From assembly GCF_020536995.1 (NCBI RefSeq), contig NC_068358.1, positions 49,815,780 through 49,879,779 of the forward strand: a stretch of DNA of 64,000 bases. The letters run 5' to 3'. Positions 55,901-64,000 of this stretch are shown in pieces (position 1 is the first letter of the stretch; the number at the start of each line of letters is the position of its first letter). The position numbers and the translations under genes are program-made. Source of the DNA: Dreissena polymorpha. Its lineage: Eukaryota > Mollusca > Bivalvia > Myida > Dreissenidae. The notes below the pieces were generated by a model. The model did not search any database and was not told the origin of the DNA. It saw only the letters and a list, made by a program, of their open reading frames with translations.

Positions 55901-58900
55901 AAGTTTATCAGTATATTTCGTTTCATATTTAGTTCTATTTACACGACATGCAAAGTCCATCTTGTTCAAAAATGAAATTTATAAATATATAATATCATAT
56001 AAATTTATGTTTTGTCACAGAAAAGTTATTTCGTTTACTTATAAAATACAAATATAATTTCAGGATTGATTCCTGTCGGATCTGTATGCGGCAGTTTGAC
56101 AACAATGCAAAGACCGTGAAACTAAGTGAGAAGGGCTGCCATGGAATCAATCATGCAAGTGAAAAAATAAATGACAGTTTAAGTGTGAATCCGGACAAAG
56201 AGATGAGAGAGAACCAACGTGCACAATGGCTTCTATCAATGCCATCATGCATTGATATTAACAACGCTATGCAAGCTTTTTGTGGAAAGGAATTTCACAC
56301 AAGTCCACAACATAAATAAGTTGGAACATCTATATCAATAAGAGGTCGGAAGGACATGCAGACTTTGATTTCCTTCTTAGAGGAACTTCTTTTCAATATT
56401 GAAACAGGAGTAACATCACATTCAAGTGTGACTGCACACAAAGCTGAAATGATAGGTATAGAAGTCGTATCATCAATGGCTGGAAACAACGCTTTCGAAA
56501 TTAGCTTCAATAAGAGTCAAAAAGCAGTGACACTAGATGCAGCACAGCAGTTAAGCATTAATGATGAACCACTTAAGGTTCACCCTCAGCTTCATTTTTA
56601 ACAGTTGACAATAGCCACAGAGATTTAGTGACAACTTACCTGATGCTTTTACATTATGAACTTTGTGGTGTGTTCTCTTCTCTATTTGGTTCTGATGGAC
56701 TTATCAGGGAGTCCCAGAAATGGCAACTTGCAGAAACGATTTGGAATGTTGGGGACTGCATGAATGAAGAAAACCTTGATGATGAAACTTCAGTTATGTA
56801 CTGAATGGACGCTCATTATAACATCAAGTGCCATGGAAGACGGGGATGTTGTTTTCAGAGATTGCTGAGTCTTACGTTAGATACATAAACAACAGGTATC
56901 CTAATGCTGTTATTGTATTTGACGGATATGCATCTGGTATATCTACAAAAGACACTACACATTTACGAAGAACTCATGTTATAACTGGTGCAAAGGTGTA
57001 TCTCACTGAATCGAAGCCGTTATCAACAAAGAAGGAAACTTTCTTAACTTCCGAAAACAAACAAAACTTCATTTTTGTGCTTGCTGGAGAATTGGAGAGG
57101 AATGGGTTCGATGTTTCCACACTCAGTTGGATGCTAATATGTTGATAGTGAAGACTGCTTTACAAATTGCAGAAACCAGCAATTTTGTCATTGTAGGCGA
57201 GGACACGGACTTGCTAGTAATTGCCCTATATCACATAAAGTCAATTCATAAAACAGTCGTCTTAAAGCCAACAGCCAAACAAACGACATCCGAAGTTGTT
57301 CGGACATGGGATATTTAGAAGGCCAAACAAGTATTGGGCGGACAAACCAGAACGTTGCCAGTTTTTCATGCAATATCTGGCTGTGATACAACATCCCATA
57401 TTATCGGGATCAGCAAATTGGCAGCTTTATAAACTTTCCTTAAAAATGAAGAGGTAGTTAACCATGCCTGCGATTGTTTGTCACACAGCAACAAGGATGT
57501 TGTAGTTGTGAGTGGTGAACGAATTCTGGTTGCATTATTTGGCGGATTGTCTGTTAAGACAATTAGATTTGATGAGGTTTTTGATCTTTTCGCAAAAGGT
57601 CATGTCGAGCACCAACTAAGTTCAGGTAAAGATATTGCCACCAACATCTGCTGCCGCTCAATACCACAGTAGGAGAACTTTTTTCCAAGTACGTGAATGG
57701 ATTGAAAATGGAGAAAAACTTTCGCCTACTGAATGGGGATTGGAACTGAAAGACAATAAGTTTATGACCCAGAAAACAGATCGACCTGCTGCACCCGAGA
57801 AGCTACTAAAATTGGTGAAATGCAAATGCAAAAAACGCTGCGACACAAAGAGATGTTCATGTAGGAAAAAAGGCTTAGAGTGTTCTGCAGGATGCTCAGG
57901 ATGTCGTGGAATCAGCTGTACAAATGTACAGAAGTTCAACAAAACCGACTATGATATTGACTCAAATATATTTAATTAATGATAGAGCGTCAATTGTACA
58001 ATGGCGAAGTAGACTTCAATATTAACTTAGAGTTTAAACTGTCATTATATCCATTATTGTTACAGCGACTCTTAAAACATGTTTTACACCATTTGCAGTT
58101 ATTTTAAATTCAAAGATGTACTTATCAGTATATGTAACATAATTTTATTGAAATTATTATGTACAAAATAATCAAGTTTACAGATTTTGTAATGGTAACA
58201 TCGTTCAACTGCATAATATTATATATGACCTTTTAAAAGTCAAGGTCAACCATTGTGACCCAAGGTCAATGCATTATTTATATATCTTTTAACATTTAGC
58301 AAATGTGTATGAACTTATTTAAGAAAAGCTATGTATCTAATACTGTCTATATAGAAAATTCACATTGATTGAAATGAAATTACTTTGTATAAGACTATCC
58401 CGACCACTCTTTATACAGAGATACAACACAAACTTTAAATAAATATTTGTAAAATAATGAAAATTCTGACAGATATATTCTTATCTCATATTTTAAACAA
58501 ATGTATGTGTGTAAAAGTCTTTAGATCTACACTAGAAGAAGATTAAATTGTTATATTCAACACTACTCAATAAAAGCTATTTGTTATCATATAGACATAC
58601 CCCAACCACTTTTCAATTCTATATATATAAATGGGGGCAAATAGTGTGTTATAAAAGATAATATAGTTTCTGTTACTTTTATTGTCATTGAAGATTCAGA
58701 TATAGCTATGTTAACATGGATGTTTTATGTAAAAATGATGGGAAATTAAATACATATGAATTATAAGGAGTTTCATAGTAGAAAAATAAATACATTCATA
58801 AGCCTATATTTGGTTTCGCTTTTTGTAACTTTCTCCAGCTTAGATTTTTCTAGACTTTCGATATGTTATACTATATGCATTTATGATTTAAAAACACCAA

Positions 58901-61900
58901 AAACATTTTCTGTTGCAATTTGTTTGAGGTTTTGGGCGTATTTGAGCTAGAATGACTAGACTAAACCAAAACGCAGATTTTGAAACCTAAACGCGGACCT
59001 TAAGTTCAAGGTCAAGGTCACAGGGGTAAAATTGTTGTGTGTATGGAAAGGCCTTGTCCATATACACATGCATACCAAATATGAAGGTTATATCTCAAGA
59101 GACATAGAAGTTATGAGCATTTTTCAAAACCTAAACGCAGATTTTGAAACCTAAACGCGGAACCGAAGTTCAAGGTCAAGGTCACAGGGGTAAAAAAATG
59201 TGTGCGAATGGAAAGGCCTTGTGCGTATATGATTGTTACGCGTTGAGTCGTGGGTTCTGTTTGATTCGTGGGAATAGAAATCGCCTGAAATCTCGCAATA
59301 GAATGTTTGCACATGATGCAGTTCGTTACGGAAAAATGTTTTGACACGGTCACCATTTTTCCGATCAAAAATGCGTCAAAAACAAGTAAATAGTGTAATT
59401 CATCATAACTTGATAGGTCGGTATGATATATTTCCCCATTTATGTATTGTTCATATAGTGTTTCAAAGTAACACAAAATCGTTTATTTAGAAGTATTTAC
59501 CATGCTACATCGTCTGTTGACATTTTTTCACAAGAAATTAACCTGTCCTGCAAGGTTAGTTTAAAGGCTATTTATAGTATGCAAATCTTGAAATTCTGGC
59601 AGCCAATCAGAACCCACGAATTAACCAGAAGCTTATTTTCATGATGGTAGTTTGACACTATCAACACAGTCGATTATTTTGATGATAAAAGACGATAAAC
59701 ATTTGGAAAAAAGCAACAAATCTTAAAGAAGAAAGGTCAATTATTATTTTCATAATGATTCATGGTCATATATTTATAAAATATTTGTAATGTAACAACT
59801 TTATGAAAATTACCCACGACTCAACCAGACTATAGCATACACATGCATACCAAATATGAAGGTTATATCTCAAGGGACATAGAAGTTATGAGCATTTTTC
59901 AAAACCTAATCGCAGATTTCGAAACCTTAACACGGACCCTAAGTTTAAGGTCAAGGTCACAGGGGTAAAAAATTTTGTGCGTATGGAAAGCCTAGTCCAT
60001 ATACACATGCATACCAAACATGAAGGTTATATCTTAAGGGACAAAGAAGTCATGAGCATTTTTCGAAACCTAAACGCAAAGTGTGACGAACAGACGGACT
60101 GTAAGATCACTATATGCCCTCCTTTGGGGGCATTAAAACAGCTTTATCATTTCCTTATTCTCTCTACCACATTAAGTGTGTGCGTTACAGATAAACAAAG
60201 CTCTACCTCTTTGTCCTGTATGTAGTTGTAGGGTCCATGTACAGGGCAGTCCCCTTCAAACTCCTTGTTGCATTCTACACAGTCTATGAGAGCAAACAAA
60301 TCACATGACTACAATGAAATTTCATTTAAATCAAAAGCTCAAATCAACTACAGCCCAGGGAGTTCAATAGCTTCAAAAGAGTAAATGACCATGTGACATG
60401 CTTGCGTTGAAATCAGGACTCAACTTCAGTTGCAATATTTGACAGACTAATTATTCAACTATACACAGAGATATCAGTTTCAATAATTAGATTGATATGG
60501 TTTCTTAAATATTATTTTACTTTCAGAGTTATGTGCAACACAAAATTTTGTGTATGTACTTGACCCAGGTTCTAACTTGGTCTAGATATTGTCAATATTA
60601 ACATACTAAAAAAGTTTTATCAAGATTGATTGAACTGTTGTCAGTTAATTGGTAACATGCAAAAGGTTGTCTATGCACAACACATGATGCTGAATTTAGA
60701 CCACAATAGCTTAAATCGTGAACTAAGTGCACAGGATCCTAAAAATGAATATTATGTACACTTTAGTGAGACCTTCTAGTACAAGGTCATGTATATTTTG
60801 TTCTTGGGCTTACAGAGCAAGTTGTCATCATCTGGAGGTTTCAGGTTTGTACAAATGCCTATCTTTCTCTGTCCAAGACTGATCTCAGTCTTGTCATTTG
60901 CCGGTGTCTTAGCTTTCTTCACTCTCTGCAATGGTGTTAAAGACAAAGAATATTGATTACATTATTCACATTATATGCTAATAATTATCTTTAAATAATA
61001 AAAAAACATGTATCCCATGCAAAAGCTTTGAAATATCTCATTTCCCAAGCAAACTCTACTTTAAAAAAAGAAAGTCATTTTTAAAGTTTAGTGAAATGAA
61101 AATATGTGAGCATTAGCCATTTTGGTGATGTTGATAAGGTTTGCTGAGATTTTAACATTTTCTTTATCTTAACTTATAAAATACAAATCTAGGCTTACTT
61201 GTTTGAAAAATTGAATGACTTATCAACTTACTTTTTGATCTTAAATACAAATGAGATTATAACAAAATACCAAGAAATATATTAAACTTAATCGTGCTTC
61301 TTTTATTGCAAAGCTACAGCTATAGCTAGATGCCAAATAGTTCTGGAAACATAAAAAAAAAATCCAATGATGTCTTGACTGGATTTTCATAGTGTTTAGA
61401 GTAAATATGGCAAATTATGTTAAAATAAAATGATGGAAAGAAGCTGAACAAAAACCTGGAATGCATCAAAGACACGGATGCCCCCACTACAAATCTGAGA
61501 TATATTATACAGTGGACAATACGAAACAAGAGAACCACTTCAGCCAAAACTGGTTAAAAACAAAGATGCTTCTTCACAATCATCTTCACAGTAATGTAAT
61601 TCAGGAGTTTTAATGTGAACAAAATTCAAGAAGCAGTTATAAAGGTCTTCTATTCACAAAATATTCAGAAGTGTATATTATAAGATGACATGGAAATGTG
61701 CATGTAGAAGACAGATAACCCCACATTTCACATTTTGTCAGTAAATTCCACTTATGTTTGAAAAATCTGACCCAAAAGCTGAAGGTGAGCAAGTTCAAAC
61801 GCTGATTAAAATATTTTGTAGGCTTCAATCTCTAGCAGCAATTGTCTTAACCCTAGTTATATCAATTTAGTACATAATATTTCACTTTAACTGTGTTTTA

Positions 61901-64000
61901 ATATTGTAGCCGGTATTGTTTAATTGCTTAAGTTTCTTAAGTTTTCTTACAGCATTTTAATTTATATCATGCAATTTAAGATTATTAATGCTGATTGAGT
62001 AAGTGTCGACCTGAAATGGCTTGAAGTCACCCGGGGTTGATTAGAAACCAATTCATGTGGTGACTTCAAGCCGATTCTAGTCACCCAGTCGGCTTGAAGT
62101 CAAGTTTCAGCAGTACTTTTTGAGTGCATTTTTTGCTAAAAAGGAAAAGGGAAGACAACTTATGTTGTGCACAAATCATCACAACCAAGATATAATTGGG
62201 CTCAACTCCACATGCTCATTAATGTGTTTGTAAAGTTTCAGCTCATTCACACTAATATTTTTTTAACATACTCCCCACACAAGTAAAGAAATTTTATTTT
62301 AAATAGAAAAGGAACATTGTCTACTCATTAGGCTTTATTGGGCAGTTAAAGTTTGAGAAAAATCTGTCAAAAGTGAATGAAGACTTTAAAAAAAATGTTG
62401 GCACTGTATATTTTTTAAAAAGTGACCAAAGGCCATGATCATTCAAAAACTTGTTGCAGCCCGTTTTTCTTACTTTGTTATCATCAAACTTTAAAAAACG
62501 ATACACACTGTTGTTGAAGAGAAGTCGAAGGCAATACAACAAAGCAAAATACCGGTAACTTATACATACCTTAACACCCACTAGGTCACTATGTTTGTCC
62601 AATTTTCTCTTTGCTGGTTTCCGAATAAGGGGGACAGTCATTTTTTCAGCATTTTCTGCAAACACATCATAACAATTAAACGACTTTGATAACTCAAGGT
62701 TTATGTAAACCATTTTTTTAGTCAAAATATTGAATTATTTGTGACTCTTATTTTCAGACTACCCATATAATCCCTTATAATTGATGACCAAGTATTTAGA
62801 CAGTTGCACTTAGTCTGAATTTGTTGACAGATTGCATGTGATTCTACAACAGGATGACTTTTATAAATCCTTTCAAATGAATGGGAGAAGTGACAGGACC
62901 ATTGCATTTCCTCTGTTTGGTTTAATCGGCATGCATGCCAGTTATTGATTTAACCAATAGCTTCAAGTGGTTAGGCAGTTTAAATGATAGACGTAAGGAA
63001 CCAATACGTTTAGCTTATTGTATAGACATTTTTTGTTTTTTCCTTTTCCAAAAAGAGCTGACTGAAGTAAACTTGTGCTATTTATTATAATCTGGTTGAT
63101 GTAAACAAATGTTTTAGTATTTAAATAAACCACATAATGCCAAATTTTCAATGTTTAAAATCTTACTATACATCGTAAGATAAATGCAATAATACAGATA
63201 ATACACACAATATACCACAGTTGTTGAGAGCTTTTATAAATAACAATACCTCTTACTGTACCCCTCGGCTTGACTAAAACTATCGAAGAACCTTGACTAA
63301 GAATCTTATTTGGTGCCGGAAGGGTTGAATTATAGCTCTTGCTTTCCTCTTTGCTTCTTTCAATGAATATCTCTTCAAAGTCATCAGAAGAACAATCACC
63401 AGACTCTACTACCAGATTGGAATTCACTACCTTGGATGCCATGGCAACTTCTTCAACTTGATAACTCATCGACAAAGAAACTTTATTGCTCTGACTGTCA
63501 GAAATGTTATGTGATAGACTTGACTTCAAATCATAGCTAATTAAAGGCAATGGAACATGCGGATCATTCCTTGGTAATATTACAAATTGTTGGTCCATAC
63601 TGTCTGTTACATCACTTGACAAACCAATGGGCTGATGTGTAGGAATTTCTTTTTCAATGGATATATCACAACACTCCTTTTTACACCTAGCATCAGTAGA
63701 TTTAGAACTGGCAGCTGTCACTAACCTGCATGATATGGAAGGACTTACATTCGTATGCAAAACCTGAACTGGTGAGGTACTCAAAGTATTTGCCTTTTGA
63801 GTTTTTAAAGGCAAATGAATGACAGAAGTCAAATCAGAGGAAGAATGTTGTTCACTTGGCATAAACTGACCATATTCAAAATCTATGAAAACTTCTTGAG
63901 AACCAATCTGGCTCGGTGGCAACTCGTTTAGAATCCTCAGCCTGTGTTCCTCAGTGAATTTATCACCAGCATCCTGTATTGTATCCAACACTGGCTCCTT
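48338..64000 (-). CDS. PRDM9-like: PRDM9-like histone methyltransferase with 18-finger C2H2 array (partial, 5' end outside)
   Basis: Seven minus-strand exons join in phase: 64000-63250 (open at the edge), 62655-62570, 60925-60814, 60283-60207, 52393-52208, 50604-50439 and 49956-48338. All inner junctions are GT-AG. About 1,000 residues are visible. Order: Ser-rich region, SSXRD-like segment, zinc knuckle, PR/SET domain, C2H2 array. That order is specific to PRDM9 and its close kin PRDM7 and PRDM11, and only PRDM9/7 have long arrays. The SET domain keeps [22 protein letters not shown], IYY and LLVWYGDE. PRDM9 methylates H3K4/K36 and, in many vertebrates, marks meiotic recombination sites through its fingers. 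Orthology is strong; the role in this animal is inferred. Any KRAB domain would lie outside the window. Confidence 0.9.
50439..50604 (-). CDS. PRDM9-like exon: middle of the PR/SET domain
   Basis: After TTTTAG the exon reads [40 protein letters not shown] and YKRGIYYCTFKPVPS, then one base (G) before GTACAT. Human PRDM9 has [20 protein letters not shown] and QIFYRTC at the same places. The spacing from the Tyr of IYYCTF to the Tyr of VWYGDE in the next exon is 16 residues, as between the two human tyrosines (341 and 357, from memory). Confidence 0.92.
51499..52005 (+). mobile_element. TTAA MITE with tRNA-like core, copy 3
   Basis: It has the same TTAAAGGGATCTTTTCACGC and GTGAAAAGGCCCCTTTAA ends with TTAA at both borders, and is 507 bp long. 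It lies antisense to the PRDM9-like gene, in an intron. Against copy 2 it has about a 10-bp deletion in the AGTTATGA(TATTTGTGA)GG region and few substitutions, so the two are recent relatives. Confidence 0.9.
51783..51870 (+). other. tRNA-like Pol III promoter region in MITE copy 3
   Basis: The A-box-like TAGCTCAGTAGG and B-box GGTTCGAAACC are both kept, with the same 20-nt extra stretch as in copy 2. Confidence 0.7.
52208..52393 (-). CDS. PRDM9-like exon: start of the PR/SET domain
   Basis: In phase 0 after TGCAG: VPEVDPYRADHTLPDNFEIK, TSTIVGAGLGVFTKVGLKSR, IMFGPYEGDIITDNHKSGYC and WQ, then GTGAAG. It aligns with human PRDM9 from [20 protein letters not shown] to HFGPYEGRITEDE and SGYSWLI. 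The Tyr of FGPYEG (human 276, from memory) is kept. Confidence 0.92.
52416..53345. mobile_element. Foldback element with AT-rich core, in the large PRDM9-like intron
   Basis: 52416-52544 is a 129-bp imperfect palindrome: CACTGTTAGTAACTGATGGT and on, mirrored by ACCATTAGTTACTAACAGTG, centred on GAGAGCGAAGCTC. Then 52570-53190 is almost pure A/T with TATAAT-type runs. Beyond it, ACTCGGGGTGTATGGAAAAT, ACACCACGGGCACATGACCG and TGTAGGAGGTGAGATATT close the unit, the last being the complement of TATCTCACCGACTACCTT at 52553. It may be one TIR element enlarged by AT expansion. The AT tract is likely unstable. Confidence 0.55.
53998..55036 (+). repeat. Tandem repeat with DR1-like motifs, copy 2
   Basis: It has the same head (AAACATGCATGCCCCCCATA), about eight units of roughly 120 bp and the same foot (GACCGACCGACATGTGCAAA) as 39966-40955. 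The foot here continues into CCCCCTCTTCTTCGAAGGGG, a hairpin. The units differ by about 5-10%. Confidence 0.85.
56050..57979 (+). pseudogene. Broken copy of a multi-copy gene: PIN/FEN-like core plus CXC domain
   Basis: Reading frames in order: SLSVNPDKEMRENQRAQWLL (about 56190), DMQTLISFLEELLFNIETGV, ESYVRYINNRYPNAVIVFDG (about 56866), NFVIVGEDTDLLVIALYHIK (57181-57240), FHAISGCDTTS (57367-57399), DWGLELK-type KLSPTEWGLELKDNKFM, and at the C-terminus a CXC (tesmin/TSO1-like) domain, KCKCKKRCDTKRCSCRKKGL then ECSAGCSGCRGISCTN (57823-57930). The D-D acidic motifs look like a PIN/FEN nuclease fold (inference). I recall this protein as highly repeated in invertebrate genomes, which suggests a mobile element of unsettled class. 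The copy is broken in several places. Confidence 0.6.
58965..59235 (+). repeat. 166-bp tandem repeat with TCAAGGTCAAGGTCAC, part 1
   Basis: Units share GAAACCTAAACGCGGACC, AAGTTCAAGGTCAAGGTCAC, AGGGGTAAAA, GTATGGAAAGGCCTTGTCCA and ATACACATGCATACCAAATA. It is interrupted at about 59236 by a TIR element and resumes near 59830. Confidence 0.75.
59242..59825. mobile_element. Short TIR element (MITE) inside the 166-bp tandem repeat
   Basis: GTTGAGTCGTGGGT near 59242 is the complement of ACCCACGACTCAAC ending at 59825. The surrounding repeat stops at GTGCGTATA and resumes at ATACACATGCATACC, so about 590 bp are inserted. There is no coding content. The exact target duplication could not be fixed by eye. 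Confidence 0.55.
59826..60130 (+). repeat. 166-bp tandem repeat, part 2
   Basis: About two units (CATACACATGCATACCAAAT, GGTTATATCTCAAGGGACAT, AGGTCAAGGTCACAGGGG) end in GACGAACAGACGGACTGTAA and ATGCCCTCCTTTGGGGGCAT, a hairpin foot. Confidence 0.75.
60207..60283 (-). CDS. PRDM9-like exon: zinc knuckle
   Basis: After CTCATAG the exon completes a Tyr codon and reads CVECNKEFEGDCPVHGPYNY and IQDKE before GTAGAG. Human PRDM9 has [20 protein letters not shown] at this place. The C-x2-C...C-x2-H metal site is complete. 77 bp, phase 1 in and 0 out, matching both neighbours. Confidence 0.92.
60814..60925 (-). CDS. PRDM9-like exon: SSXRD-like segment
   Basis: After CTGCAG: RVKKAKTPANDKTEISLGQR, KIGICTNLKPPDDDNLL plus one base, then GTAAGC. 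ISLGQRKIG...PPDDDNLLYC parallels human PRDM9 [20 protein letters not shown] and DYLYC, the SSXRD motif just before the knuckle. SSXRD is a repression/association motif shared with SSX proteins. Confidence 0.88.
62018..62072. repeat. 14-bp inverted repeat (hairpin) in a PRDM9-like intron
   Basis: GGCTTGAAGTCACC (62018-62031) and GGTGACTTCAAGCC (62059-62072) are exact complements around a 27-nt loop. A third partial copy, CGGCTTGAAGTCA, follows at 62090. Confidence 0.85.
62570..62655 (-). CDS. PRDM9-like exon: basic linker
   Basis: With the G from the previous exon it reads E-NAEKMTVPLIRKPAKRKLDK, HSDLVGVK. Acceptor TTTGCAG, donor AAG-GTATGT. It is Lys/Arg-rich (RKPAKRKLDK) and could serve as a nuclear localisation signal (inference). 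86 bp, phase 1 in and 0 out, which fits both sides. Confidence 0.85.
63250..64000 (-). CDS. PRDM9-like exon: long Ser-rich region, open at the window edge
   Basis: The exon is open from the last base of the window to AGAG-GTATTG (phase 1). It starts KEPVLDTIQDAGDKFTEEHR, is rich in Ser, Thr and acidic residues (GDCSSDDFEEIFIERSKEES), and has no known domain. It is likely a disordered linker between an N-terminal domain outside the window and SSXRD. Assigned to this gene by strand, phase match with the next exon and lack of another candidate. If the donor were not used, the frame would run into a hydrophobic tail (YIVCIICIIAFILRCIV), which looks like intron read-through. Confidence 0.72.

Larger units (their letters stand above)
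52394..60206 (-). other. 7.8-kb intron of the PRDM9-like gene, filled with repeats
   Basis: Donor GTAGAG after GAG at 60207 and acceptor TCCACTGCAG before 52393. It holds, in plus order, a foldback/AT element, a DR1-like tandem repeat, a broken PIN-like/CXC gene copy and a second tandem repeat with a MITE inside. 53350-53997, 55040-55730 and 57980-58960 show nothing beyond AT-rich DNA. Confidence 0.8.

Noticed and set aside
62321-62725. Whole 134-residue minus-strand ORF as a gene
   Set aside because: Only 62655-62570 fits splice sites and phases of the PRDM9-like gene; the rest is intron read-through.

Overview
This is a window of animal nuclear DNA. It is AT-rich, has split genes with GT-AG introns, and is packed with transposable elements. 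Several tandem repeats look like those I recall from bivalve molluscs: the family with GACCTTTGACCTAGTGACC, the family with GACCCCAGGGGCATAAT, and the family with CTAGAGGCCACATTTATTGT. Together with the invertebrate LINE types, this suggests a heterodont bivalve, perhaps a dreissenid-like mussel. The species guess is from memory and is weak; the bivalve guess is moderate.

Layout. 0.1-7.4 kb: a non-LTR retrotransposon on the minus strand, with an endonuclease-RT ORF that carries a 2A-like motif (86-3505), about 2.5 kb of diverged tandem monomers, and an L1-type ORF1 (6600-7427). 7.4-11.9 kb: no gene seen. 11.9-13.8 kb: a decayed SWIM-finger DNA transposon, a 24-bp minisatellite and a long triplet microsatellite. 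14-17 kb: two LINE 3' halves, the second split by another element. 19.3-27.9 kb: a stack of insertions, in which a Penelope-like 3' UTR holds LINE A, LINE A holds LINE B, and LINE B holds a TTAA-flanked MITE with a tRNA-like core. LINE A's 3' UTR was also hit by further LINE tails and a 1-kb TIR element. 28-41 kb: a palindrome, bivalve tandem repeats, a Penelope-like RT element (30.5-32.6 kb), a foldback MITE (34.4 kb), a second TTAA MITE and a second Penelope-like tail. 41.8-45.2 kb: an apparently whole hAT transposon with TIRs, a 5-bp target duplication and a two-exon transposase, sitting inside a tandem repeat. 48.1-64 kb: a host gene on the minus strand.

The host gene is the main result. 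Seven exons with matching phases encode, in order, a Ser-rich region (open at the window edge), an SSXRD-like segment, a zinc knuckle, a PR/SET domain with the three tyrosines I recall as catalytic in PRDM9, and 18 complete C2H2 fingers. This is the layout of PRDM9, the H3K4/K36 methyltransferase that places meiotic recombination hotspots in many vertebrates. The SET end is joined to the middle of a finger, with no spacer or separate post-SET finger, and decayed finger remnants lie beyond the stop codon. Its introns hold a third TTAA MITE, a foldback/AT-rich element, a tandem repeat with nuclear-receptor-like half-sites, and a broken copy of a PIN-like/CXC gene.

The most unusual mobile element is the TTAA MITE. 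It has three copies of about 505-517 bp, each with TTAAAGGG/CCCTTTAA ends around a tRNA-like sequence with A and B boxes. One copy interrupts a LINE reading frame, so its exact ends and empty site can be read directly. Exon joins, alignments and periods here were done by eye.
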